The notes beneath the pieces are model-generated. The model did not search any database and was not told where the DNA came from. It worked only from the letters and a program-made list of their open reading frames with translations. A program made the position numbers and the translations under genes. DNA of 64,000 bases from NCBI RefSeq assembly GCF_016901855.1, contig NZ_JACJKY010000001.1:1-64000 (forward strand), given 5' to 3'. Below, in pieces: positions 36,467 to 42,452 of the stretch. Each line of letters begins with the position of its first letter. The stretch's first letter is position 1. This DNA is from Merdimmobilis hominis (GTDB lineage Bacteria; Bacillota; Clostridia; Oscillospirales; Ruminococcaceae).

Positions 36467-37450
36467 TCATTTTTTTTTGAATTTATTATATGTGTTAGCT
36501 AACTGTCCACAAGCCGCGTTAATCTCTCTGCCATGAGAAACTCTCATAGTAACTTCAAGTCCTGCTTGCTCTAATTGATGTTTGAATGCAACTATTTCCC
36601 GTTTCTGTGGTGCTTTAATTCTTGAATTGCTTGTTGGGTTGTATTGTAACACGTTAATCATAACTTTTTTGCCCCGAAACCATTTTGCAAGTTGTCTTAC
36701 ATCTGAGGGCCGGTCATTTATACCCGGTAAAAGCAAATACGCAAAGACAATTTTGCGATTATGCCTTTCAGAATAGGATAAGGCTTGCTTAACAACATCT
36801 TCAATAGCATATATGCGCATGTGAGGAATAATACGATTTCTTGCAGATTGTGTTGCTGCGTGTAAAGATATTGTCAACTGAATTTTAAGATGTTCCTCGC
36901 GCAATTTTTTTAATTGATCGACCGGACCAACTGTTGATATGGTAATGCCGTCGGTTGGAAAGTTGAGCCCATATCTATCTCGGAGAATATGGATTGCTTT
37001 TATCAAGTTGTCATAATTGAATAAAGGCTCTCCCATACCCATAAAAACGATACGGTTTACTTTTCGACGCAACAATATAATCTGTTGTACGATTTCTGAC
37101 GATGTTAGATTACGAACAAAGCCATTTCGCCCGGACTCACAAAAAATACAACCAACAGGACAACCGACTTGTGTGCTCACGCAAACAGTTCCACCATCTC
37201 GCCGCTTGATAAAAACCGTTTCAATGTATTTGTTGTCTTTCAGTTCGTAAACATACTTTTCAGTATCACTGCTTTTGCAAATATTTTTTACCAACATTGA
37301 TAGATTTTTTTTGCGTGGTAATTGCTTATATAATTCTTCATATAAGGCTTTTGCTTCATTCTCGCCAATAACTTCCGACATTTCTTTGTAAGTAAATCCG
37401 TATGGATCATTCCGTACTTCCGCAGGCGTATATTTAGGTAAACGTTTCAT
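36467..37450 (-). CDS. RlmN/Cfr-family radical SAM 23S rRNA methyltransferase
   Basis: 327 residues, shorter than most RlmN and Cfr. The radical SAM motif CPVGCIFC (CxxxCxxC) follows the conserved Cys of VCVSTQVGC, and the C-terminal methyl-carrying Cys lies in INAACGQL, so the full catalytic set is present. MGMGEPLFN is the RlmN form (Cfr has MGMGEALAN). But FAYLLLPGINDRP and LQYNPTSNS resemble Cfr (IAYIMLPGVND, IRYNPT) more than RlmN. It should methylate A2503; whether C2 (RlmN) or C8 (Cfr, PhLOPSA resistance) cannot be told. AT-rich cargo with a leader-controlled promoter. Confidence 0.85.
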   Translation of the reverse strand: MKRLPKYTPAEVRNDPYGFTYKEMSEVIGENEAKALYEELYKQLPRKKNLSMLVKNICKSSDTEKYVYELKDNKYIETVFIKRRDGGTVCVSTQVGCPVGCIFCESGRNGFVRNLTSSEIVQQIILLRRKVNRIVFMGMGEPLFNYDNLIKAIHILRDRYGLNFPTDGITISTVGPVDQLKKLREEHLKIQLTISLHAATQSARNRIIPHMRIYAIEDVVKQALSYSERHNRKIVFAYLLLPGINDRPSDVRQLAKWFRGKKVMINVLQYNPTSNSRIKAPQKREIVAFKHQLEQAGLEVTMRVSHGREINAACGQLANTYNKFKKK

Positions 37451-37466
37451 TTTTATATCCTTTCTT

Positions 37467-37652
37467 CTAAATAATAAAAGTTTGTTTTTCTGTATTTTTG
37501 ATTACAATCTCTAATTTTTCTACATCAATGATATGCGTCAATTTGCATTTAGGGCAGAAAAGAGGAAAATCTTTTAATACAGTATTATGAAATACTTGAA
37601 CTCTCGTCTTTCCGTTACAAATCGGACATTTTATCCAATATTTTTTAAGCAT
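37467..37652 (-). CDS. cysteine-rich KTR-domain protein
   Basis: 61 residues. Two CxxC pairs (IKCPICNGKTRVQVFHN and LFCPKCKLTHIIDVEKL) and the KTR motif define this small zinc-ribbon family, often beside resistance genes in Tn916-like ICEs. Function unknown. It lies between the attenuator hairpin and the methyltransferase gene, 16 bases before it, in one transcript. Confidence 0.85.
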   Translation of the reverse strand: MLKKYWIKCPICNGKTRVQVFHNTVLKDFPLFCPKCKLTHIIDVEKLEIVIKNTEKQTFII

Positions 37653-37675
37653 TATATTTCACTCGTCCTTTTTAC

Positions 37676-37722
37676 ACAAAAAAATGCAGGTCAATCCTCA
37701 ACATGAGCATTGACCTGCATTT
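37676..37722 (-). terminator. second attenuator-type terminator before the methyltransferase operon
   Basis: AAATGCAGGTCAAT (37682-37695) pairs with ATTGACCTGCATTT (37709-37722), and on the minus strand TTTTTTTG follows. It lies in the leader, upstream of both downstream genes, so expression must pass it. Confidence 0.8.
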
Positions 37723-37800
37723 ATAATGCACAGAGCAGTACAACAAAACTAAGGCATAGCTTGCACTATGTCTATACTATATCTATACGTCGTTAGTTTT

Positions 37801-37897
37801 TTGTATAGCATCCGCAAAATAAGCATGACAAAAAAGCCCATGTTGAAAATGGGAAAATCCTTTTTTTCAATGCTTATCTAATACGCATGCTATGCAA
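37801..37897 (-). promoter_or_regulatory. leader attenuator: long-range stem and inner terminator
   Basis: Read on the minus strand, the leader ORF segment TTGCATAGCATGCG (37884-37897) can pair with GCGGATGCTATACAA (37801-37815). Inside that fold the hairpin CCCAT/ATGGG (37837-37841, 37849-37853) followed by CTTTTTTG is an intrinsic terminator. A further arm (ATAAGCAT, 37870-37877) overlapping the leader stop pairs with 37819-37826. A ribosome held at the leader end would cover these arms. This follows the architecture of the Tn916 tet(M) leader. Confidence 0.7.
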
Positions 37898-37900
37898 CAT
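37874..37900 (-). CDS. leader peptide MLHSMRIR
   Basis: Nine codons from ATG 37900 to TAA 37874, with AAAAGGAGGCG about 8 bases upstream. The peptide ends Arg-Ile-Arg-stop, the Arg-x-Arg arrest motif of ErmDL (MTHSMRLR...) and of the mef(A) leader (MTASMRLR-stop). HSMRxR is shared with ErmDL. Macrolide-dependent stalling at this motif is known for those peptides; for this one it is inference. Confidence 0.75.
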   Translation of the reverse strand: MLHSMRIR

Positions 37901-37928
37901 AAACGCCGCCTCCTTTTACATAAATTTT

Positions 37929-37957
37929 ATTTTATCAGAAAATCAGTCTACTGTCAA
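37929..37957 (-). promoter_or_regulatory. promoter of the leader/KTR/methyltransferase operon
   Basis: Minus strand: TTGACA (37952-37957), 17-base spacer, TAAAAT (37929-37934), 29 bases before the leader ATG. Confidence 0.85.
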
Positions 37958-38044
37958 TACACAACAGGAAGTATTTAACCTAATGATATGAATTGTGTGG
38001 ACATATCCAAAAAGAAAGGTGAACTGTAAAATGTAACAGGGTGA

Positions 38045-38332
38045 ATGAAAATGGCAAAAAGACCCGTACCATTGTACGACTTTAAGGCTTTCGGGGCAGC
38101 TATAAAAGCCGCGAGAAATGAATACGGCGAGAGCCGCAAAAAGGTAAGCGACGAGTTATATATTTCCCCGCGCTACCTTGCGAATATCGAGAACAAGGGA
38201 CAACAGCCGAGTTTACAGGTATTCTATGACCTTGTAACCCGGTATCATATTTCGGTAGATCAATTTTTCTTCCCGAACAGCAATGCGGAGAAATCCACCG
38301 GGCGGCGGCAGCTTGACGCGCTGCTGGACGGT
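38045..38332 (+). pseudogene. XRE-family regulator, 3'-truncated
   Basis: The helix-turn-helix protein begins normally (PLYDFKAFGAAIKAARNEYG; YISPRYLANIENKGQQPS) and runs to RRQLDALLDG, then passes into antisense prgI sequence and stops at 38383 after about 16 foreign codons. It is the type of regulator found once per Tn916/Tn1549-like ICE. The DNA-binding domain is complete, so a shortened product could still bind DNA. The break marks one edge of an internal deletion. Confidence 0.8.
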
Positions 38333-38618
38333 AAGGTCGCTCTTTGGGGCGAAGAAACTTCACTTCCACAAATTGCCGTATAATCACTTCCAGCGGTTGC
38401 CCGTTCTTCTCGTACATAGCGAGTAGGAACATGGGCAGCATGGCAAGCACCATGCACAAAGCCGCCGTTGTCGTTCCCGCGCTGTCCTTTGTCAAAAAGA
38501 ATAGCGGTAGCCCGATAGCCACCGCCGCGCCGAAACAGAGTAATTGTCTTTTGGTAAGGTTGAACATTACCTTGCTCTTGATTTTGGTTAAATCCTTTGG
38601 GACGGTTACATACGCCAT
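38331..38618 (-). pseudogene. prgI: PrgI-family conjugation protein, 3'-truncated
   Basis: From ATG 38618, MAYVTVPKDLTKIKSKVMFN, two membrane segments (LLCFGAAVAIGLPLFF and LCMVLAMLPMFLLAMY) and KFLRPKERPY are typical of PrgI, the small membrane protein of Gram-positive type IV secretion. The family continues for roughly 20-40 more residues; here the frame enters the antisense of the XRE gene after residue 96. The VirB4-like ATPase gene that normally follows is missing. Confidence 0.88.
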
Positions 38619-38619
38619 T

Positions 38620-39168
38620 TCAAACCTCCTTTCCGGCAAACCGTATGTCGCTTTTGATTTCATTTCCCCATACGTCCCAACCAGGGGTATGCTGCCTTGC
38701 AAACAGTTCAATACGCGGTAGGTCGCCCATAAGGGCAAGTATCTTTTCCCGCGTTATATCCGGCTTTTTGCTGTGCTGCTCAACAGGGGAAATAATAAAT
38801 TGATGTACCTTGTTTGATTGTCGCTTCGGGTGTCCTTTGGTAGCAAGCAAGCAGATTTCCGCATTTCCTCGCGTCCAAAAGCCCAAGCCATAAAACCAAG
38901 TGGGCGATTTCCGATTTTGCTTTAACCATACAAAGGCAACGGATTTATAGGTAAATCCCCAAGCCTTGATTAACTGCAACGCTTCTTTAAGCTGCGGGAA
39001 CGTCGCCCATAGGAATAAAATACAGTCCTTATCCGCAATTTCTTTGACGGGTAAAGCGCAAAGTTCCTCAATACTCATAGTGGGATAGTGCTTTTCCGCT
39101 GCGCCCTGTACCTTGCTTCTCGCGTATCTCCAAGGGGGATCGGCGTAAATGATTTTGTATTTCTTCAT
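38620..39168 (-). CDS. MT-A70 family adenine-N6 DNA methyltransferase
   Basis: 182 residues from ATG 39168 with AAGGGGGTGCAG upstream. The catalytic DPPW motif (IIYADPPWRY, residues 6-15) and FLWATFPQLKEALQLIKAWG, then WYGLG-like FYGLGFWTRGNAEI, define the MT-A70 group (phage/ICE type). It probably methylates adenine in DNA to protect or mark the element. It lies between virB6 and prgI, a common ICE location. Intact. Confidence 0.88.
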   Translation of the reverse strand: MKKYKIIYADPPWRYARSKVQGAAEKHYPTMSIEELCALPVKEIADKDCILFLWATFPQLKEALQLIKAWGFTYKSVAFVWLKQNRKSPTWFYGLGFWTRGNAEICLLATKGHPKRQSNKVHQFIISPVEQHSKKPDITREKILALMGDLPRIELFARQHTPGWDVWGNEIKSDIRFAGKEV

Positions 39169-39178
39169 CTGCACCCCC

Positions 39179-39833
39179 TTAATGCGCGCTGAATACGGAT
39201 TTTGCAAGGCTTCCCGTTTTGAAAAGCGTAAAACACAAGAGGACGGTATAGCCCATGCAAGACCAGATCGCGCCGGATATGTCATCGGTTGCTGCGATTG
39301 TCTGTATCAAAACCGCATAAATACCGACGCACACAAGAATTAGAAAAGCCTGAAAACCGAGGGCAAGCAAGGATTTTAAGTAGTTCTGTCCCATGCCGCC
39401 CCATTCACGATTTACCATTGTCGCAACGGGGATAGGGGCGATACTCGTTACAAGGTATATTTCAATCATGCGCCCGTACACCACCAGCATGATACAGATA
39501 GACAACGCTTTCATGGTAAGCCCCACAAAGAGTGATTGAAACCATAGCCCCAAAAGCCCGCCGACGCTCATAGCGTCCAGCTTTGCTTCTATATCGGTGA
39601 TAACGGTTGCAATATCTATGCTTGTGTCGGATATGATAACGCCCGCGCTGTCGTTGACGACGCTCTGTGTAATGTCAAATACGCCCATGACGATGTTCCA
39701 AGTATTTGTTACCAGCAGCACCGCAACAAAGGTTTTGAAAATCCACTTGAAGAAAATCCAAGTGTCGAGATCGTGCAGATTGTTTTTCTCAATTACAAGC
39801 TGGATTAGTTCGTAGCACATGACAAAGGTAAAG
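39179..39833 (-). pseudogene. VirB6/TrbL-like conjugation membrane protein, 5'-truncated
   Basis: The visible part has several membrane segments (FFKWIFKTFVAVLLVTNTW, LSICIMLVVYGRMIEIYLV, FLILVCVGIYAVLIQTIA) and the family phrase SIAPIPVATMVNREWGGMGQ. Its N-terminus is missing: upstream of about FTFVMCYELIQLVIEKNN the sequence is a relaxase fragment in another frame. It would form the inner-membrane channel of the type IV secretion system. Confidence 0.85.
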
Positions 39834-40064
39834 CTCCACGCTGTTCCACAAGGTTGAACGGTCAGAGAAAGAGGGCGGGGCGTGGGGTGGCAGCATAATT
39901 TCCGTATGGACAACACCGCCTTTGCGGGTGTAGTCGTGTGTCATTCCGTCCCACTCATTTGTCAGCTTTTCGCCGCTTCGGTAGGCGGCTGCGGCAACGG
40001 CTGATTTGCCCTTGCCCCGGCTGACAATGCTGATATTACAATGATAGATGGCTATGGGTATCAC
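39833..40064 (-). pseudogene. MobA/MobL (MOBQ) relaxase, N-terminal fragment
   Basis: AIYHCNISIVSRGKGKSAVA, AAYRSGEKLTNEWDGMTHDY and GGVVHTEIMLPPHAPPSFSD are the N-terminus of MobA/L relaxases. After LWNSVE the frame runs into virB6 sequence and stops. The expected start codon before AIYHC is ATA, not ATG (GGGAGGTGATACCC-ATA), unless a GTG nine bases further upstream, too close to the ribosome site, is used. Both defects indicate an inactive relaxase. Confidence 0.88.
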
Positions 40065-40261
40065 CTCCCGGATAAAATGAAAACCCGCAAAAATGGTACA
40101 GACGCCAAAGGCGGGTATACTGTTTTTGTGGGTGTGCAGGGATAGCCGCGTAAGCGGCGCAAGGGGTGCAGCCCCTTGTTGCGGCAAAGCCGCCAATGTC
40201 GGTCAGAGAGGGAAGCAAGCGGCTTTCTCTCTGTGCCGACAAGCCCTCGGCAGAGCGCACG

Positions 40262-40289
40262 CACCCGTAAGGGTGTATAAGTGCGCCCT
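40262..40289 (+). other. MOBQ-type oriT
   Basis: A small inverted repeat CACCC/GGGTG (40262-40266, 40271-40275) is followed by TAAGTGCGCCCT (40278-40289), the nick-region consensus of the RSF1010/pSK41 group. It lies between the DUF3847 gene and the matching MobA/L relaxase fragment, the expected place. Confidence 0.7.
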
Positions 40290-40303
40290 TTGTACCAAAG
40301 GGA

Positions 40304-40609
40304 TTATTCGCTTTTCCCGCCCTCGGTGCGTTTTTTCAGATAGCCCCGCGCTTCCTCGCTCGTCAGGGCAAGCCGGAGAAAGGCGGCGGCTTCTTCGTCG
40401 GTCATGGTCTTTGCTTCTGGCACAATGCTCTCAAAGACCGCACCCCGGACGATCAGCCGATGGCTGCGCGTCCTGCGTTCCTCTTGGGATAACTTTTGCC
40501 GCAACACCTTTTCCCGATTTTCAAGCTGCCGGATTTTCTTCTTCCCGTCCTCAATCTCGGCTTGCAATTCCTCGCGTTTTTTTCTCTCGGTTTCGTCATG
40601 GGTGGTCAC
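40304..40609 (-). CDS. DUF3847 domain protein
   Basis: 101 residues. A charged coiled coil (ETERKKREELQAEIEDGKKK; NREKVLRQKLSQEERRTRSH) precedes the C-terminal LIVRGAVFESIVPEAKTMTD, typical of DUF3847 proteins encoded next to MobA/L in Clostridial elements. They resemble MobC-like relaxosome accessory proteins, but the role is not proven. The frame begins at a GTG that overlaps the AAAGGAG site, so the exact start is uncertain. Confidence 0.8.
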   Translation of the reverse strand: MTTHDETERKKREELQAEIEDGKKKIRQLENREKVLRQKLSQEERRTRSHRLIVRGAVFESIVPEAKTMTDEEAAAFLRLALTSEEARGYLKKRTEGGKSE

Positions 40610-40632
40610 TCCTTTCTACCTGTCGGCACAGA

Positions 40633-40665
40633 AAAAGGACAGTCGATTTCCTCGGCTGTCCTTTT
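40633..40665 (-). terminator. terminator of the RlmA(II)-like gene
   Basis: AAAAGGACAG and CTGTCCTTTT form a stem (40633-40642 and 40656-40665) ending in T's on the minus strand, about 65 bases after the stop codon. Confidence 0.7.
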
Positions 40666-40730
40666 GATTAGGGTGTTTGGTTTACTCCGTTCTGCTCAAT
40701 AAATGGGAATATTAAATATCAATACGCCCT

Positions 40731-41564
40731 TTAATACATTCCTATTAAAACATCAGCTTCGATTGTCAAATGTGTGAGAGTACGCCAATCAACGCAATCT
40801 TTTTCAACGCAAAAGAGAAGCGGCGTCATTTCAATAAACGACATTCTTTGTTCTGATGACAACTGTACGGTGGCTGAAACCGTTTCTCTTGAAATGGTTT
40901 TAAGATATTTCTCAAAATATTCAACGACAGACTCATTTGAATAATCTGGATTTTTCAAGTGTGCTTGCACTTTAGTCCTGATTTCCCTCAAATGATTTTT
41001 CGTAGGAATTACTTTCACAACATATCCGTTAGGAGATAGCAATCGCTGAAATTCTTTGTAGTGTGCAGGCGAAAATATGTCTAAAATACAATCCATACTT
41101 CCGTCTTTCAAAGGGATTTTTGATAAGTCAGTAACAAACCACTTCACTGCTTTGCGCTTGTCTTTTTTTGATGCAATCTGTATTGCCTCCCTTGACAAGT
41201 CAAAGGCAAAGATGTTTCGTTCTGTTCTTTGCTGTATCTGCCTTGCATAGAAACCCTCGCCGCAACCAACATCTAAAATGTTTCTTATAGATGGCGTATC
41301 AGAAATAAACTGTATGATTTTCTCCAACACAACATCATACATGCCATACTCCAAAATTTGGTGCCGGTTGTCAAAAGACCGCTTGCTGTAGTTGGTTTTG
41401 GGCGATGATTTTAACAACAAATTTACATACCCATATCTTGAAATATCAAAGCAATGTCCATGTCTACAAATTAGGCTATTGCCTTGTATATCCATTGATT
41501 TTGTGCAAATTGGGCATTGAAAATAAACCTTGCTGTCTGCAAAGCGTGATAAATTATTATTCAT
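40731..41564 (-). CDS. RlmA(II)-like 23S rRNA (guanine-N1) methyltransferase
   Basis: 277 residues from ATG 41564 behind ACGGAGG. An N-terminal zinc finger (FQCPICTKSMDIQ, CRHGHCFDISRYGYVNLL) is followed by a class I SAM domain with LDVGCGEGFYARQIQ and LDIFSPAHYKEFQRLLS, ending TPLLFCVEKDCVDW and TIEADVLIGMY. This closely follows RlmA(II)/TlrB, which methylates G748 of 23S rRNA and contributes to tylosin or telithromycin responses. Here it is an AT-rich cargo gene of a mobile element with its own promoter and leader peptide, so an antibiotic-resistance role is likely. Confidence 0.9.
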   Translation of the reverse strand: MNNNLSRFADSKVYFQCPICTKSMDIQGNSLICRHGHCFDISRYGYVNLLLKSSPKTNYSKRSFDNRHQILEYGMYDVVLEKIIQFISDTPSIRNILDVGCGEGFYARQIQQRTERNIFAFDLSREAIQIASKKDKRKAVKWFVTDLSKIPLKDGSMDCILDIFSPAHYKEFQRLLSPNGYVVKVIPTKNHLREIRTKVQAHLKNPDYSNESVVEYFEKYLKTISRETVSATVQLSSEQRMSFIEMTPLLFCVEKDCVDWRTLTHLTIEADVLIGMY

Positions 41565-41601
41565 TTGTTTTTCCTCCGTAATTACATCTCTGCTTCAATA
41601 A

Positions 41602-41639
41602 GCGAGTTATGCAATACGGATAACCGCAACATAACTCGC
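41602..41639 (-). promoter_or_regulatory. leader stem between MVTFMRLR and the RlmA(II)-like gene
   Basis: GCGAGTTATG (41602-41611) and CATAACTCGC (41630-41639) form a perfect 10-bp stem. AACCGC/GCGGTT offers an alternative smaller stem. No T-run follows, so translational control or a weak attenuator is more likely than a plain terminator. Confidence 0.6.
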
Positions 41640-41643
41640 GGTT

Positions 41644-41670
41644 TTATCTTAATCTCATAAATGTAACCAT
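41644..41670 (-). CDS. leader peptide MVTFMRLR
   Basis: Nine codons from ATG 41670 to TAA 41644, with GGAGGAC about 7 bases upstream. It ends Met-Arg-Leu-Arg-stop, identical in its last four residues to the mef(A) leader MTASMRLR and to the ErmDL arrest core MRLR. It lies 80 bases before the methyltransferase ATG. Macrolide-dependent stalling is inferred from that match. Confidence 0.75.
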   Translation of the reverse strand: MVTFMRLR

Positions 41671-41718
41671 TGTGTTGTCCTCCAATCAATTCCGCAGTAT
41701 TACTCTGCTTTTAGAAAA

Positions 41719-41747
41719 AGTATAGCACAAAACTATGAACATTTCAA
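41719..41747 (-). promoter_or_regulatory. promoter of the MVTFMRLR/RlmA(II)-like unit
   Basis: Minus strand: TTGAAA (41742-41747), 17-base spacer, TATACT (41719-41724). It begins right at the stop codon of the upstream gene, marking the cassette edge. Confidence 0.8.
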
Positions 41748-41749
41748 CT

Positions 41750-42046
41750 CTATTTCAGCCTGTCGGCGACGTTGCTCTCTCTGGCATACCGCCGCGCCGC
41801 TTCCCGCCGTTCCTCGCTGTATGGGGCGGTCAGACGGAAAGAGAAGCGGCCTTTCTCAATGTCAAACTCCATGCAGCCCGTTTCCGGGTCTGCGTCGGTC
41901 TGGCGGCACACATCGGGGTGCTGCTCGGCATAGGCGGCAAGCCGCTTCTTCAAGTCGGTGTTGTGGGTACGGATATGGATCAACGGGTCTTTCTCATCAA
42001 ACCAGATGTCTGTGACCTTTTTTTGCTTGGGAAGCCCTGTTCGCAT
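41750..42046 (-). CDS. conserved small protein of Clostridial IMEs
   Basis: 98 residues, RTGLPKQKKVTDIWFDEKDP, then IHIRTHNTDLKKRLAAYAEQ and GRFSFRLTAPYSEERREAAR. Homologues recur next to TnpW/serine recombinase genes in gut Clostridia and are sometimes labelled chaperone-like, but no function is established. Compact alpha/beta, no membrane segment. Confidence 0.65.
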   Translation of the reverse strand: MRTGLPKQKKVTDIWFDEKDPLIHIRTHNTDLKKRLAAYAEQHPDVCRQTDADPETGCMEFDIEKGRFSFRLTAPYSEERREAARRYARESNVADRLK

Positions 42047-42179
42047 AAACTCTCCTTTCTGCGCCCTCGTTTGGAGAGAGGGGCATTTTTGAGGGAATTT
42101 TCCCGGCTCTTGACTTGGGGAAAATGGGGATTTTCAAATAGAAACCGCCCCGGCGAACCATTCTTCGTCCGGGCGGTTC

Positions 42180-42374
42180 CTATCGCGTGATTTTCGTTTT
42201 TTCCGGCTCTTGACCGTCCTGCAAGCTGTCGGCAAGTATCACTTTGAGCAGCTTGTCGCGGAATGTTTCTGTGCCGCTGTGGTTGAAAAACAACTCCGCA
42301 ACGATGGTCTGTCCGTCCCTCTGTGTCGTGATAACACTGTCGGGGGATTGAGGTGTCCCGTTCTGTTCTGCCAT
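42180..42374 (-). CDS. TnpW-like protein of element C
   Basis: 64 residues; TTQRDGQTIVAELFFNHSGT and ETFRDKLLKVILADS match the TnpW-like family. It lies downstream of the serine recombinase rather than upstream, unlike in A and B. Confidence 0.7.
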   Translation of the reverse strand: MAEQNGTPQSPDSVITTQRDGQTIVAELFFNHSGTETFRDKLLKVILADSLQDGQEPEKTKITR

Positions 42375-42452
42375 AGGCGGCTCCTTTCTCTGGGTGCAAA
42401 AGAGGGATTTCCCGTAGCCCGGAAAATCCCTCTTGGTTGTCAGTATTCGGTT

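Noticed and set aside
37746..37800. Third terminator in the RlmN/Cfr-like leader (AAAACTAA...TTAGTTTT)
   Set aside because: The arms are AT-only and 40 bases apart with no T-run after them, so it may just be part of the leader fold.
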